7,841 nt of DNA from an uncultured Peptococcaceae bacterium (GTDB lineage Bacteria > Bacillota > Desulfotomaculia > Desulfotomaculales > Desulfallaceae): assembly GCA_913064925.1 (NCBI GenBank), contig CAJYBN010000131.1, forward strand, positions 1-7,841, given 5' to 3'. The notes beneath the pieces are model-generated. The model was given only the letters and a program-made list of their open reading frames with translations. It was not told the DNA's origin and did not search any database. The translations under genes and the position numbers were made by a program. Positions 1-5,703 of the stretch are shown here, piece by piece; position 1 is the stretch's first letter, and every line of letters begins with the position of its first letter.

Positions 1-145
1 CGATGTCTCGCACCAGGTCGCCATTGATATCCACGCCGACCACCCGGCGCCCCCGCATGCAAAAGCTGAGGGCCAAGGGCAGTCCCACGAACCCCAGGCC
101 GAAAACGGCTATGGACCCGGCAGCAGCATTGTGTTCGTTCGGCAT
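1..145 (-). CDS. Nucleotide-sugar dehydrogenase (UDP-ManNAc/UDP-glucose dehydrogenase family), N-terminal part
   Basis: Only the first 48 codons lie in the window; the gene continues beyond base 1. The protein starts MPNEHNAAAGSIAVFGLGFV, and the GLGFVGLP stretch (residues about 16-23) is the glycine-rich NAD-binding turn of a Rossmann fold. A VVGVDIN strand follows, with the acidic residue that usually binds the NAD ribose. This arrangement is typical of the UDP-glucose/UDP-ManNAc dehydrogenase family, which oxidises the C6 of a UDP-sugar to a uronic acid. Next to ManNAc-related genes, UDP-ManNAc to UDP-ManNAcA is a reasonable guess, but UDP-glucose, UDP-GlcNAc and UDP-GalNAc cannot be excluded because the substrate-binding domain is missing. 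The ATG follows the stop codon of the upstream glycosyltransferase after a single base, so the two are probably translationally coupled. Confidence 0.85.
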   Translation of the reverse strand, partial: MPNEHNAAAGSIAVFGLGFVGLPLALSFCMRGRRVVGVDINGDLVRDI

Positions 146-146
146 A

Positions 147-1334
147 CTACATCTCCTTACTACTTAGCTTGTCGGTTATTTTCTCCATCATGAATCGCAC
201 CCGGCTGTCCCAGGAATTGGCTCGGGACCTCTCCAGGCGGCGGGCCGCTTTTTGCGGCGTTTCCTCCGCCAGGGCCCTTTCCACCGCCGCCAGGAACTCC
301 TCCCTGCCGGAAGCGATCTCAATCACGTCCGCGAAGTCCCTCACCCCCGGCATGTCCACGCTGACCACGGGCTTGCCGGTAGCCAGGTACTCGTAAAACT
401 TCAGGGGACTGACCCGCTCGGTAAGCTGGTTGAGCTTGAACACGTTCAGGCACACGTCGAACCCCTTCAGGTAACCGGGCAGATTCCGGCGCTCCCGGTA
501 CCCCAGCAGGTGCACGTTGGGCAGCCGCTGCAGTTCGCCCAGGTCGACCCCCGGCCCGGCCGGCCCGATGAGCACCAGGGACCACTCCGGGCGGGCGCGG
601 GCCAGGTAAGCCAGCAGGTCCAGGTCCACCCACTCCCGGATCACCCCCACGTACCCCAGCACGGGCCGCGGCAGGCCCGCCATCTCGGGCGGCACCGGGG
701 TTTCCGGGCTGGCGGCCTTCTGGAAGTGCTCCACGTCGGCCGCGTTGGGCAGGTAGTATATCTCCCGGGCCCAGTCCCGCTTGTCCCGGTACAGGCCGGG
801 TGCGGTGACGAAGGTGATGTCGCAGGCGGCCATCAACTGGCGTTCCATGTCGCGCACCAGCTGCTTGTTAATGAGGCCGGCATACTCGGAATGCTCGTCC
901 ACGCAATCGTATACCACCAGCTTGCGGGGCAGCCTGCGTATCAGCGGCAGGCTGTTGGGCAGGTAGGTCCAGATGATGGGGTCGGTCCAGCCCAGCCGCC
1001 GCAGAATTTGCCGCAAAAATAACGAAATCCACCCCTGGTTGAGGTCGTTCACCCACCGGAACATGTTGCCGAAGGGCGCAACGACCGGTGGCGAGTAGAG
1101 GCAGATGTTCTTATTCCATGGCACGACGCCCCGCCGCCACTTGCGCCACTTGGCCCAGGCAGCGGGGTCCTTGAAGGGCGACAGCAGCGTGACGGGCGGC
1201 TCCACGTAAATGATGTCATTGCTGGCGGGCAGCCTGCTCATCACCTGCTGTTTTCTGGTCCAGATGGGCTCCCAGTCCACGGAAGAGATGCATACGATCT
1301 TTTCCCCGGCCAGCACCTTTGGCGTTTCCGTCAT
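147..1334 (-). CDS. Glycosyltransferase, GT-B fold (GT4-like, TuaH-like)
   Basis: A 395-residue protein starting MTETPKVLAGEKIVCISS. The first half is an acceptor-side Rossmann domain, with YVEPP near residue 43 and a YDCVDEHSEY segment at 142-151 of the kind seen in TuaH-like teichuronic acid transferases. The second half carries the donor-binding signature: LGYVGVIREWVDLDLL (226-241), VLIGP (254-258), and SPLKFYEYLATGKPVVS (309-325). In that last segment E314 matches the second Glu of the GT4 E-x7-E motif, while the first Glu position is not conserved. There are no membrane segments; it should act at the inner membrane face on a lipid-linked glycan. The ATG at 1334 overlaps the stop of the upstream gene (ATGA) and has GGAGG seven bases before it. 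The frame stays open 48 codons further upstream, but that extension is low-complexity Gly/Ala/Arg inside the neighbouring gene and is rejected. Sugar donor and acceptor are unknown. Confidence 0.9.
   Translation of the reverse strand: MTETPKVLAGEKIVCISSVDWEPIWTRKQQVMSRLPASNDIIYVEPPVTLLSPFKDPAAWAKWRKWRRGVVPWNKNICLYSPPVVAPFGNMFRWVNDLNQGWISLFLRQILRRLGWTDPIIWTYLPNSLPLIRRLPRKLVVYDCVDEHSEYAGLINKQLVRDMERQLMAACDITFVTAPGLYRDKRDWAREIYYLPNAADVEHFQKAASPETPVPPEMAGLPRPVLGYVGVIREWVDLDLLAYLARARPEWSLVLIGPAGPGVDLGELQRLPNVHLLGYRERRNLPGYLKGFDVCLNVFKLNQLTERVSPLKFYEYLATGKPVVSVDMPGVRDFADVIEIASGREEFLAAVERALAEETPQKAARRLERSRANSWDSRVRFMMEKITDKLSSKEM
151..158 (-). promoter_or_regulatory. Ribosome binding site of the dehydrogenase gene, inside the preceding gene
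   Basis: AAGGAGAT on the minus strand lies within the last codons of the upstream glycosyltransferase gene. Seven bases separate GGAG from the ATG at 145. It fixes the dehydrogenase start and makes coupled translation likely. Confidence 0.8.
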
Positions 1335-2473
1335 GGCCCGTCCTCCGCCGCACCCAGCAGCCGCCGGTACAGGGCCTCCGTCTGCCCGGCCATTGCTGTT
1401 GCGCTGAATTTTTCCCGCACCGCCCGGCGCCCGGCCTCCACCATGCGCCGCGCTTCCCCGGGGTGCTCCAGCAGCCACTGCATGCCCTGCGCCAGGGCGT
1501 CGGGGTCGCGGGGTGGCACCAGCATCCCCGTGCGGCCGTGCTCGACCACTTCGCGCAGGCCGCCCACCGCGGTGGCCAGCACCGGCACGCCCACGGCCAT
1601 GGCCTCCACGGCCATAAAGGAAAACCCTTCGGACAGCGAGGCGATAACCAGCAGATCCAGGTCCGCCAGCAGGGAAGGGATGTCCTCCACGAATCCGGTG
1701 AACAGCACCTTGTCGGCAATGCCCAGCTCGCGGGCCAGGTTTTCCAGCGCGGGGCGGTCGGGCCCGTAGCCCACCACCAAAAAGCGCGCGTCAGCCCGGT
1801 GGCGCAGGAAAAGCGCCGCGGCCCGCAGGAAGTAAGCCTGTCCCTTCACCGAGTGCAGCCGGCCCACAATGGCAAACACGGGCACGCCGGCGGCTATGCC
1901 CCACTGCCGGCGGAAAAGGCCGGGCCTTGCGCCTGACAGAAAATTTTCCACGTCCAGGCCGTTGTAAATGACGCTGATCTTTTCCCGGGGGACGCCCTCG
2001 CTGACCAGGTGCTGCCGCATGCCCTCCGACACGGCGATAAAGTGCGTAGTCAGCCGCCTGGAAACCCGCTCGGTGCAGAGGTTGGCCGTCCTGCTCCAGA
2101 AGCCCGGGTAGTCCAGGGACATCAGGCTGTGCACAGTGGTTATCACCGCGCGCACCCCGGGTACCCCACAGGCGGACAGGCGGCCGAGCAAATTAGCCCT
2201 GACGCCGTGCGTGTGCACCAGGTCGAACTGTTCCTCGCGCAGCAGGGAGCGCAGGCGCTGCAGGGAACCGAAATCCAACTTGTGCCGCATGGGGATGGCC
2301 GTAGCGTTTATGCCGGCCCGGCGGGCCACCTGCACGAAGGGTGCGGCAAATAAACAGCAGACGGTAAGCGATACCCTCTGCGGATCCATGGCTCTGGCCA
2401 GGTTCAGTATGTGGCGTTCCGCACCCCCGAACTCGCCTCCCCCGATAACGTGCAGCACCCGTATTTGCTTCAC
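1331..2473 (-). CDS. Glycosyltransferase family 4
   Basis: Starting at the GTG at 2473 the product has 380 residues, beginning MKQIRVLHVIGGGEFGGAER. GGAER (16-20) is the N-terminal glycine loop of GT4 enzymes, followed by HTHG (87-90) and VSEGMRQHL (148-156). NVS-like YNGLD lies at 170-174, GRLHSVKG (204-211) supplies the phosphate-binding Arg and Lys, and E282-GFSFMAV-E290 is an exact E-x7-E motif. It is a retaining, nucleotide-sugar-dependent GT-B enzyme, soluble or membrane-associated on the cytoplasmic side. The frame is open to an ATG at 2506, but that ATG is the end of a good -10 element (TGATAAAATG) and has no well-spaced Shine-Dalgarno. The GTG at 2473 has AGGGGGGA nine bases upstream and lies about 25 bases after the expected transcript start. 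It is the first gene of a three-gene operon. Linkage specificity cannot be read from the sequence. Confidence 0.93.
   Translation of the reverse strand: MKQIRVLHVIGGGEFGGAERHILNLARAMDPQRVSLTVCCLFAAPFVQVARRAGINATAIPMRHKLDFGSLQRLRSLLREEQFDLVHTHGVRANLLGRLSACGVPGVRAVITTVHSLMSLDYPGFWSRTANLCTERVSRRLTTHFIAVSEGMRQHLVSEGVPREKISVIYNGLDVENFLSGARPGLFRRQWGIAAGVPVFAIVGRLHSVKGQAYFLRAAALFLRHRADARFLVVGYGPDRPALENLARELGIADKVLFTGFVEDIPSLLADLDLLVIASLSEGFSFMAVEAMAVGVPVLATAVGGLREVVEHGRTGMLVPPRDPDALAQGMQWLLEHPGEARRMVEAGRRAVREKFSATAMAGQTEALYRRLLGAAEDGP
1342..1346 (-). promoter_or_regulatory. Ribosome binding site deciding the start at 1334
   Basis: GGAGG on the minus strand, seven bases before the ATG at 1334, lies in the 3' end of the upstream glycosyltransferase gene. 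Together with the four-base ATGA overlap it indicates coupled translation. Confidence 0.75.
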
Positions 2474-2482
2474 CTGCGGAGT

Positions 2483-2490
2483 TCCCCCCT
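2483..2490 (-). promoter_or_regulatory. Ribosome binding site supporting the GTG start at 2473
   Basis: AGGGGGGA on the minus strand, nine bases before the GTG at 2473. It is a one-base variant of AGGAGG. It lies downstream of the predicted transcript start, whereas the ATG at 2506 has only a distant AGG. Confidence 0.55.
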
Positions 2491-2504
2491 GATTTGCTTT
2501 CACC

Positions 2505-2533
2505 ATTTTATCAATTCAGCCTGCTTTCGACAA
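2505..2533 (-). promoter_or_regulatory. Sigma-A-type promoter for the glycosyltransferase operon
   Basis: On the minus strand TTGTCG (2533-2528, 4 of 6 to TTGACA) is separated by 17 bases from TAAAAT (2510-2505, 5 of 6 to TATAAT). A TG one base before the -10 makes it an extended -10 promoter. The transcript should begin near 2498. The -10 runs into the ATG at 2506, which therefore is not expected to be a start codon. Confidence 0.6.
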
Positions 2534-2558
2534 GAATTTTTGGTTCCTCCCCCGGGTG

Positions 2559-2587
2559 TGGATTTTCCGCCCGGCATGAGTTATAAT
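2559..2587 (+). promoter_or_regulatory. Sigma-A-type promoter for the O-antigen-ligase-family gene
   Basis: A perfect TATAAT at 2582-2587 lies 17 bases after TGGATT (2559-2564), a poor -35 (about 3 of 6 to TTGACA). The transcript would begin near 2594 and leave a leader of about 23 bases containing AAGGAGGA. It faces away from the minus-strand promoter at 2505-2533; the two -35 boxes are about 25 bases apart. Confidence 0.5.
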
Positions 2588-2602
2588 GATAGCACGCCGG
2601 GT

Positions 2603-2610
2603 AAGGAGGA
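2603..2610 (+). promoter_or_regulatory. Strong ribosome binding site setting a TTG start
   Basis: AAGGAGGA ends six bases before the TTG at 2617. No ATG or GTG lies at a suitable distance, so this site decides in favour of the rare TTG start of the membrane protein gene. Confidence 0.8.
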
Positions 2611-2616
2611 ACCGCA

Positions 2617-4134
2617 TTGAACTGGAAAGTTTGTTGGGAAAATTCCCTAGCGGGACGGGCCTGTGCCGGGCTGCGCCGGTACAGCCGGTACAGCCGGCTG
2701 CGGGGCTTTTTTTATGACGTCCCGGTGCACCACCGGCCCGCGGTGTACGAGCACTCCCTGGTTGTGCGCCTGGTTTCCCGGTTGGCCGCAGCTGCCGCCG
2801 CGCCGCTGGAAAAGGCGGCCGGCGCCGTGCGCCGTGGCCTGCCCGCCAGCCGGGTACATAACGCGCGCGTTCCGGGCTGGTTGTCAGCCAGCCGGCTTTA
2901 TGCCGCGCTGGCGGGCGTCAGGGTGGAGACCCTGCTCTGGGCCGTTGTCCTGTACGTGGTTCTGGATTACGCCTTCAGGACCCTCCCCGCCGCCTCATCC
3001 CTGGCGCCGGTGTGGGACGAGCTGCTGCTGCTGGTCATCGCCGCCCTGTGGCCGGTGCAAATGGCCCTGCGCGGCCGGCTGGCTTACCGGCGTACCCAGG
3101 TGGATATGCCCGTTTTCATTTTTATCGGCGTTTCCCTGGTCCTGTTTTTCCTGCGCTCCCCCGATACCGGCCTGGCCATGGAGGGGCTGCGCGTCTACCT
3201 GCAGTACGTGCTGTGGTTTTTCGTGGGATCGAACCTGCTGCTCAACCTGGCACAGTGCCGCGCGCTGGTGCGGGGCATGGTGGCCGTGGCCGCCCTGATC
3301 GCTGCACATGGCGTCTACCAGTATATCATCGGCGTGGAGATGCCCGCCGGGTGGGTGGACGCGGCCGAGGCCGGCGTGCGCACCCGGGTGTATTCCATTA
3401 TAGGAAGCCCCAACGTGCTGGGCAGTTTCCTGGTGCTGTTCATTCCCGTTACCTTGAGCCAGTTTCTCAGCAGCAGCCGCCGGGGAACCCGCTACCTGTA
3501 CCTGGCTTGCCTAGCCCTGATGGCCTTTTGCCTGGTGGTTACCTACTCCCGGGGTGCCTGGGCGGCCCTGGCGGGAGCGCTGCTGGTCTACAGCCTGCTG
3601 TACAACTGGCGCATGCTGGCGGCCCTGGCGGCCGGCGCCGCGCTGGCCCCGCAAATCTTCCCGGGCATCGTGTCCCGCCTGACTTACCTGCTGTCGCCGG
3701 CCTACCTGGCCAGCAGCCAGCGGGCCGGCCGGCTGGCGCGCTGGCAGGTTGCCCTGGACAAGGTCAGGGATAACCCGCTGGCGGGAGAAGGATTCGGCCG
3801 CTTCGGAGGCGCCGTGGCGGCCCGTCACATACCGGGTAGCTTTTACGTGGACAACTTTTACCTGAAAACCGCCGTGGAGGCGGGGCTGCTGGGGCTGGCC
3901 GCCCTGCTGTGGCTGCTGCTGTCCGTGGTGCGCTGCGGCTTAAGCGCCGCGGCCCGCCTGCGGGACGGCTACCTCAAGCTGCTGGCCGTGGGCATCCTGT
4001 CCGGCCTGGTGGGCGTGATGCTGCACAACGGCGTGGAAAACATCTTCGAGGTGCCTATGATGTGCACCTACTTTTGGCTGCTGGCGGGCTTTTTGGCCGC
4101 CCTGCCCTTCATCGACCCGGCGGCCGGGGAATAG
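2617..4134 (+). CDS. O-antigen ligase / polymerase family membrane protein (Wzy_C-like)
   Basis: A 505-residue protein begun by TTG with a strong Shine-Dalgarno. Residues 1-100 are a basic, largely hydrophilic cytoplasmic-looking region with alanine-rich helices. About 11-12 hydrophobic segments follow (roughly 104-120, 134-151, 164-179, 191-213, 218-236, 266-281, 291-309, 313-350, 416-438, 453-470, 481-497). VVTYSRGAW (307-315) is the hallmark of the Wzy_C/WaaL family. NPLAGEGFGRFGG (386-398) and DNFYLKTAVEAG (412-423) mark the large external loop, and LHNGVEN (469-475) ends the conserved part. Members either polymerise lipid-linked repeats (Wzy) or transfer glycans to an acceptor (WaaL, S-layer protein ligases); sequence alone does not separate these roles. 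It is the only plus-strand gene in the window, with its own promoter, and ends 45 bases from the convergent csaB stop. The long N-terminal extension is unusual for the family. Confidence 0.88.
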   Translation: MNWKVCWENSLAGRACAGLRRYSRYSRLRGFFYDVPVHHRPAVYEHSLVVRLVSRLAAAAAAPLEKAAGAVRRGLPASRVHNARVPGWLSASRLYAALAGVRVETLLWAVVLYVVLDYAFRTLPAASSLAPVWDELLLLVIAALWPVQMALRGRLAYRRTQVDMPVFIFIGVSLVLFFLRSPDTGLAMEGLRVYLQYVLWFFVGSNLLLNLAQCRALVRGMVAVAALIAAHGVYQYIIGVEMPAGWVDAAEAGVRTRVYSIIGSPNVLGSFLVLFIPVTLSQFLSSSRRGTRYLYLACLALMAFCLVVTYSRGAWAALAGALLVYSLLYNWRMLAALAAGAALAPQIFPGIVSRLTYLLSPAYLASSQRAGRLARWQVALDKVRDNPLAGEGFGRFGGAVAARHIPGSFYVDNFYLKTAVEAGLLGLAALLWLLLSVVRCGLSAAARLRDGYLKLLAVGILSGLVGVMLHNGVENIFEVPMMCTYFWLLAGFLAALPFIDPAAGE

Positions 4135-4174
4135 CAGAACCGGCTTTACCGGGCCGCCAAGCACCTGCCCGCCC

Positions 4175-4191
4175 GCCGGTTACGGCTTTTT
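4175..4191 (+). terminator. Possible minimal terminator at the convergent gene ends
   Basis: GCCG-GTTA-CGGC followed by five T residues lies 41 bases after the ligase-family stop and overlaps the csaB stop codon. The stem is only four base pairs. A wider AACCGGC/GCCGGTT repeat (4138-4144 with 4175-4181) could form an alternative fold. Function as a terminator is a weak inference. Confidence 0.25.
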
Positions 4192-5277
4192 CTCCAGCAG
4201 GGCGCCGGCCAGCTCGGCGCTGACCAGCGCCTCGCGGCGCAGGCCGGCCACCCGCGCCAGGATCTTGGGCCGAATTTGTTCCCTGCCGTTTATGGAAGCC
4301 TCCACCGCCCGCCACAGCGGCTCGGCCCGCAGGCCGCCCACGTCGTGGGCCGGAGGCATGCCCACCAGCTTCAAGAAGCGGTCCACCTTGGGGTCGTAGG
4401 AAACCCCCACCAGCGGCACCCCCGCCATGGCACTGAAGATCAAAAAGTGCAGGCGCATGCCGATGGCCAGGTCCAGGTTGGCCACCACGGACAGCAGTTC
4501 TCGAAAATCCACCCGATCGGCGAACACGCAGGCCGGGTTTTGCATGTGGCCCGCCACCTGCCGGCACACTTCCACGTCCGCGGGGTAATGCATGGGCACA
4601 AAGAGCACCTGCCAACCCCGGTCCACCAGCCGGTCCGCCACCACGGCCAGCACCCGCTTGTATTCTTCGAAGTTCTTCCAGGGGCGCACCGATATGCCGG
4701 CCAGCGGGGCCGCGCCCAGGCCCAGGCCGCGCAGTATCTCACCGCCCCGTTCGGGACGCACCATATCCTCGCTCAAGCCCAGAGCGGGGTCCGCGGTAAC
4801 GTAAACCGGGGGCGCGGTGACGCCCAACCTCTCCAGTTCTCGCTTCGATTCCACGTCCCGCACGGTGATCATGTTCACAGAGTTGACGACCAGCCTGATC
4901 AACCCCTTACCCAACGCCGTCCGCACGGGACCTATGCCCTGGCCATAAAAAAACACGGGCTTGCCCAGCATCCTGGCCATCTGGACGATACCCAGATAGT
5001 ACAGGATGCTCTTGGGACCCGTCACGTCCTGCAGCAGCCCCCCGCCGCCGGATATGAGCAGGTCGGCGCCCTGCAGCGCCCGCCAGATCCTGTTCAGATC
5101 GTGGCGAGGGATGGACTCCACCCCGAACGCCTCCGCGGTATAGGCAGGATCCCTGGACAAAACAACGGCCTCCAGGCGGGGCACCCGCCGCCCCAAGGCC
5201 GAAAGTATGGCGTAAAGCATGGCCTCGTCGCCGTTGTTGTGAAAGCCGTAATAGCCGGAAATTACTACCCTCGGCAT
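4180..5277 (-). CDS. csaB: Polysaccharide pyruvyl transferase CsaB
   Basis: A 365-residue protein starting MPRVVISGYYGFHNNGDEAM, the typical CsaB N-terminus (GYYGxxNxGDEA). Further family landmarks are ISGGGGLLQD (75-84), YGQGIGP (111-117), ITVRD (137-141), TADPAL (161-166), GISVRPWK (194-201), FVPMH (226-230), GMRLHFLIFSAMAG (273-286) and YDPKV (294-298). The His of GMRLH and the Lys of YDPK are conserved basic residues of the family. CsaB transfers pyruvate from phosphoenolpyruvate as a ketal onto a ManNAc residue of the lipid-linked secondary cell wall polymer; SLH domains bind the product. The enzyme is cytoplasmic. The ATG at 5277 has AAGGA five bases upstream. The frame extends to an ATG at 5322, but that one sits in the -10 box of its promoter. 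It is probably a single-gene transcription unit, separated from the LCP gene by the repeat region. Confidence 0.95.
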   Translation of the reverse strand: MPRVVISGYYGFHNNGDEAMLYAILSALGRRVPRLEAVVLSRDPAYTAEAFGVESIPRHDLNRIWRALQGADLLISGGGGLLQDVTGPKSILYYLGIVQMARMLGKPVFFYGQGIGPVRTALGKGLIRLVVNSVNMITVRDVESKRELERLGVTAPPVYVTADPALGLSEDMVRPERGGEILRGLGLGAAPLAGISVRPWKNFEEYKRVLAVVADRLVDRGWQVLFVPMHYPADVEVCRQVAGHMQNPACVFADRVDFRELLSVVANLDLAIGMRLHFLIFSAMAGVPLVGVSYDPKVDRFLKLVGMPPAHDVGGLRAEPLWRAVEASINGREQIRPKILARVAGLRREALVSAELAGALLEKKP

Positions 5278-5282
5278 GCTTA

Positions 5283-5287
5283 TCCTT
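5283..5287 (-). promoter_or_regulatory. csaB ribosome binding site
   Basis: AAGGA within GAAGAAGGAT, five bases before the ATG at 5277. It supports this start over the upstream in-frame ATG at 5322. Confidence 0.65.
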
Positions 5288-5320
5288 CTTCCATGTAGGC
5301 GCTGTGCCAATTTCACAAAC

Positions 5321-5349
5321 ATTTTATCACAGAATATGAGGCATCTCTA
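5321..5349 (-). promoter_or_regulatory. csaB promoter, extended -10 type
   Basis: On the minus strand TAGAGA (5349-5344, 4 of 6 to TTGACA), a 17-base spacer and TAAAAT (5326-5321, 5 of 6) preceded by TGA form an extended -10 promoter. The expected transcript start is near 5314, giving a leader of about 37 bases. The core TGATAAAATG is identical to that of the glycosyltransferase operon promoter at 2505-2533. Confidence 0.6.
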
Positions 5350-5427
5350 CATAAACCAAAAGGTCCCAACACACACCCGTTTCCGGCGCACAGCGTTTTC
5401 CCGTTTCCCCAGCGACCCCGCGGCGGC

Positions 5428-5495
5428 AGTTGAAAGTTTCACCCGGCACAATTTTCAACTTTCAACAGCTTCACCTGGCACGACTTTCAACAACT
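5428..5495. repeat. Repeat unit I of a two-copy direct repeat
   Basis: About 67 bases matching unit II at 5637-5703. It contains an inverted repeat, AGTTGAAA (5428-5435) with TTTCAACT (5453-5460), enclosing TTCACCCGGCACA, then a second CACCTGGCACGACTTTCAAC module (5472-5491). The modules are more AT-rich than the surrounding genes. The type of element is unknown; a dispersed intergenic repeat family is possible. Confidence 0.75.
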
Positions 5496-5562
5496 TTTCC
5501 ATTACGGGAAACACCGCCCTGCGGATAAGCGCGCCGGTCAGCGTCCCGGTGATACCAAGCAT
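5455..5562 (-). CDS. Doubtful 35-codon open frame within the repeat region
   Basis: An ATG at 5562 opens a frame for MLGITGTLTGALIRRAVFPV followed by MEKLLKVVPGEAVES, ending at TGA 5457-5455. The first 20 residues look like a short amphipathic or membrane-seeking helix, and their third-codon positions are mostly G or C, as in the neighbouring genes. The last dozen codons and the stop lie inside repeat unit I. The only Shine-Dalgarno candidate, AGGGG, is about 12 bases from the ATG, and no promoter is evident. It could be a real small protein, a gene remnant whose end was replaced by the repeat, or chance. I do not recognise it. Confidence 0.2.
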   Translation of the reverse strand: MLGITGTLTGALIRRAVFPVMEKLLKVVPGEAVES

Positions 5563-5591
5563 GGATAGTTATCGCCCCTATCACAATTAGG

Positions 5592-5631
5592 CCCCCAGCG
5601 CGTCCGGGTTTTTGCCCGGGCCCGCCGGGGG
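5592..5631. other. Strong 40-base hairpin between the two repeat units
   Basis: CCCCC (5592-5596) pairs with GGGGG (5627-5631). The fold continues inward to CCCGG around a six-base loop: 17 positions per arm, with two mismatches and one G-U or A-C pair. No T-run follows in either direction, so it is not a standard intrinsic terminator. It may mark or protect the 3' end of the GT26-LCP transcript, or act at the DNA level. Confidence 0.6.
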
Positions 5632-5636
5632 TAGTG

Positions 5637-5703
5637 GTGTTGAAAGTTTCACCTGGCACGACTTTCAACACTTTCAACATTCAACACCTGGCACGATTTT
5701 CAC
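5637..5703. repeat. Repeat unit II, abutting the LCP gene stop
   Basis: It begins with a perfect 11-base inverted repeat, GTGTTGAAAGT (5637-5647) with ACTTTCAACAC (5661-5671), enclosing the 13-base loop TTCACCTGGCACG. Near-tandem TTTCAACA modules follow, then a last CACCTGGCACGATTTTCAC copy (5685-5703). It is a direct repeat of unit I with a start-to-start distance of about 210 bases. It includes the TGA stop of the LCP gene. Confidence 0.75.

Noticed and set aside
1335..1478. 48-codon N-terminal extension of the second glycosyltransferase
   Set aside because: It lies wholly inside the upstream GT4 gene, has low-complexity Gly/Ala/Arg composition, and the ATG at 1334 has a good GGAGG site and ATGA overlap.
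5280..5294. Four-codon mini-frame (Met-Glu-Glu-Gly-stop) in the csaB leader
   Set aside because: It overlaps the csaB ribosome binding site and has no binding site of its own; most likely chance.
4276..5298. A 340-codon plus-strand open frame opposite csaB
   Set aside because: It is antisense to a clear CsaB protein, is rich in His, Gln, Arg and Pro, and shows no domain; it is a product of high GC content.
5471..5680. 69-codon minus-strand frame across both repeat units
   Set aside because: Its two ends are repeat sequence and its centre crosses the strong hairpin; there is no Shine-Dalgarno and composition is unlike the neighbours.
5428..5703. CRISPR-like array
   Set aside because: Only two units with irregular internal modules, no evenly sized unique spacers and no cas genes.
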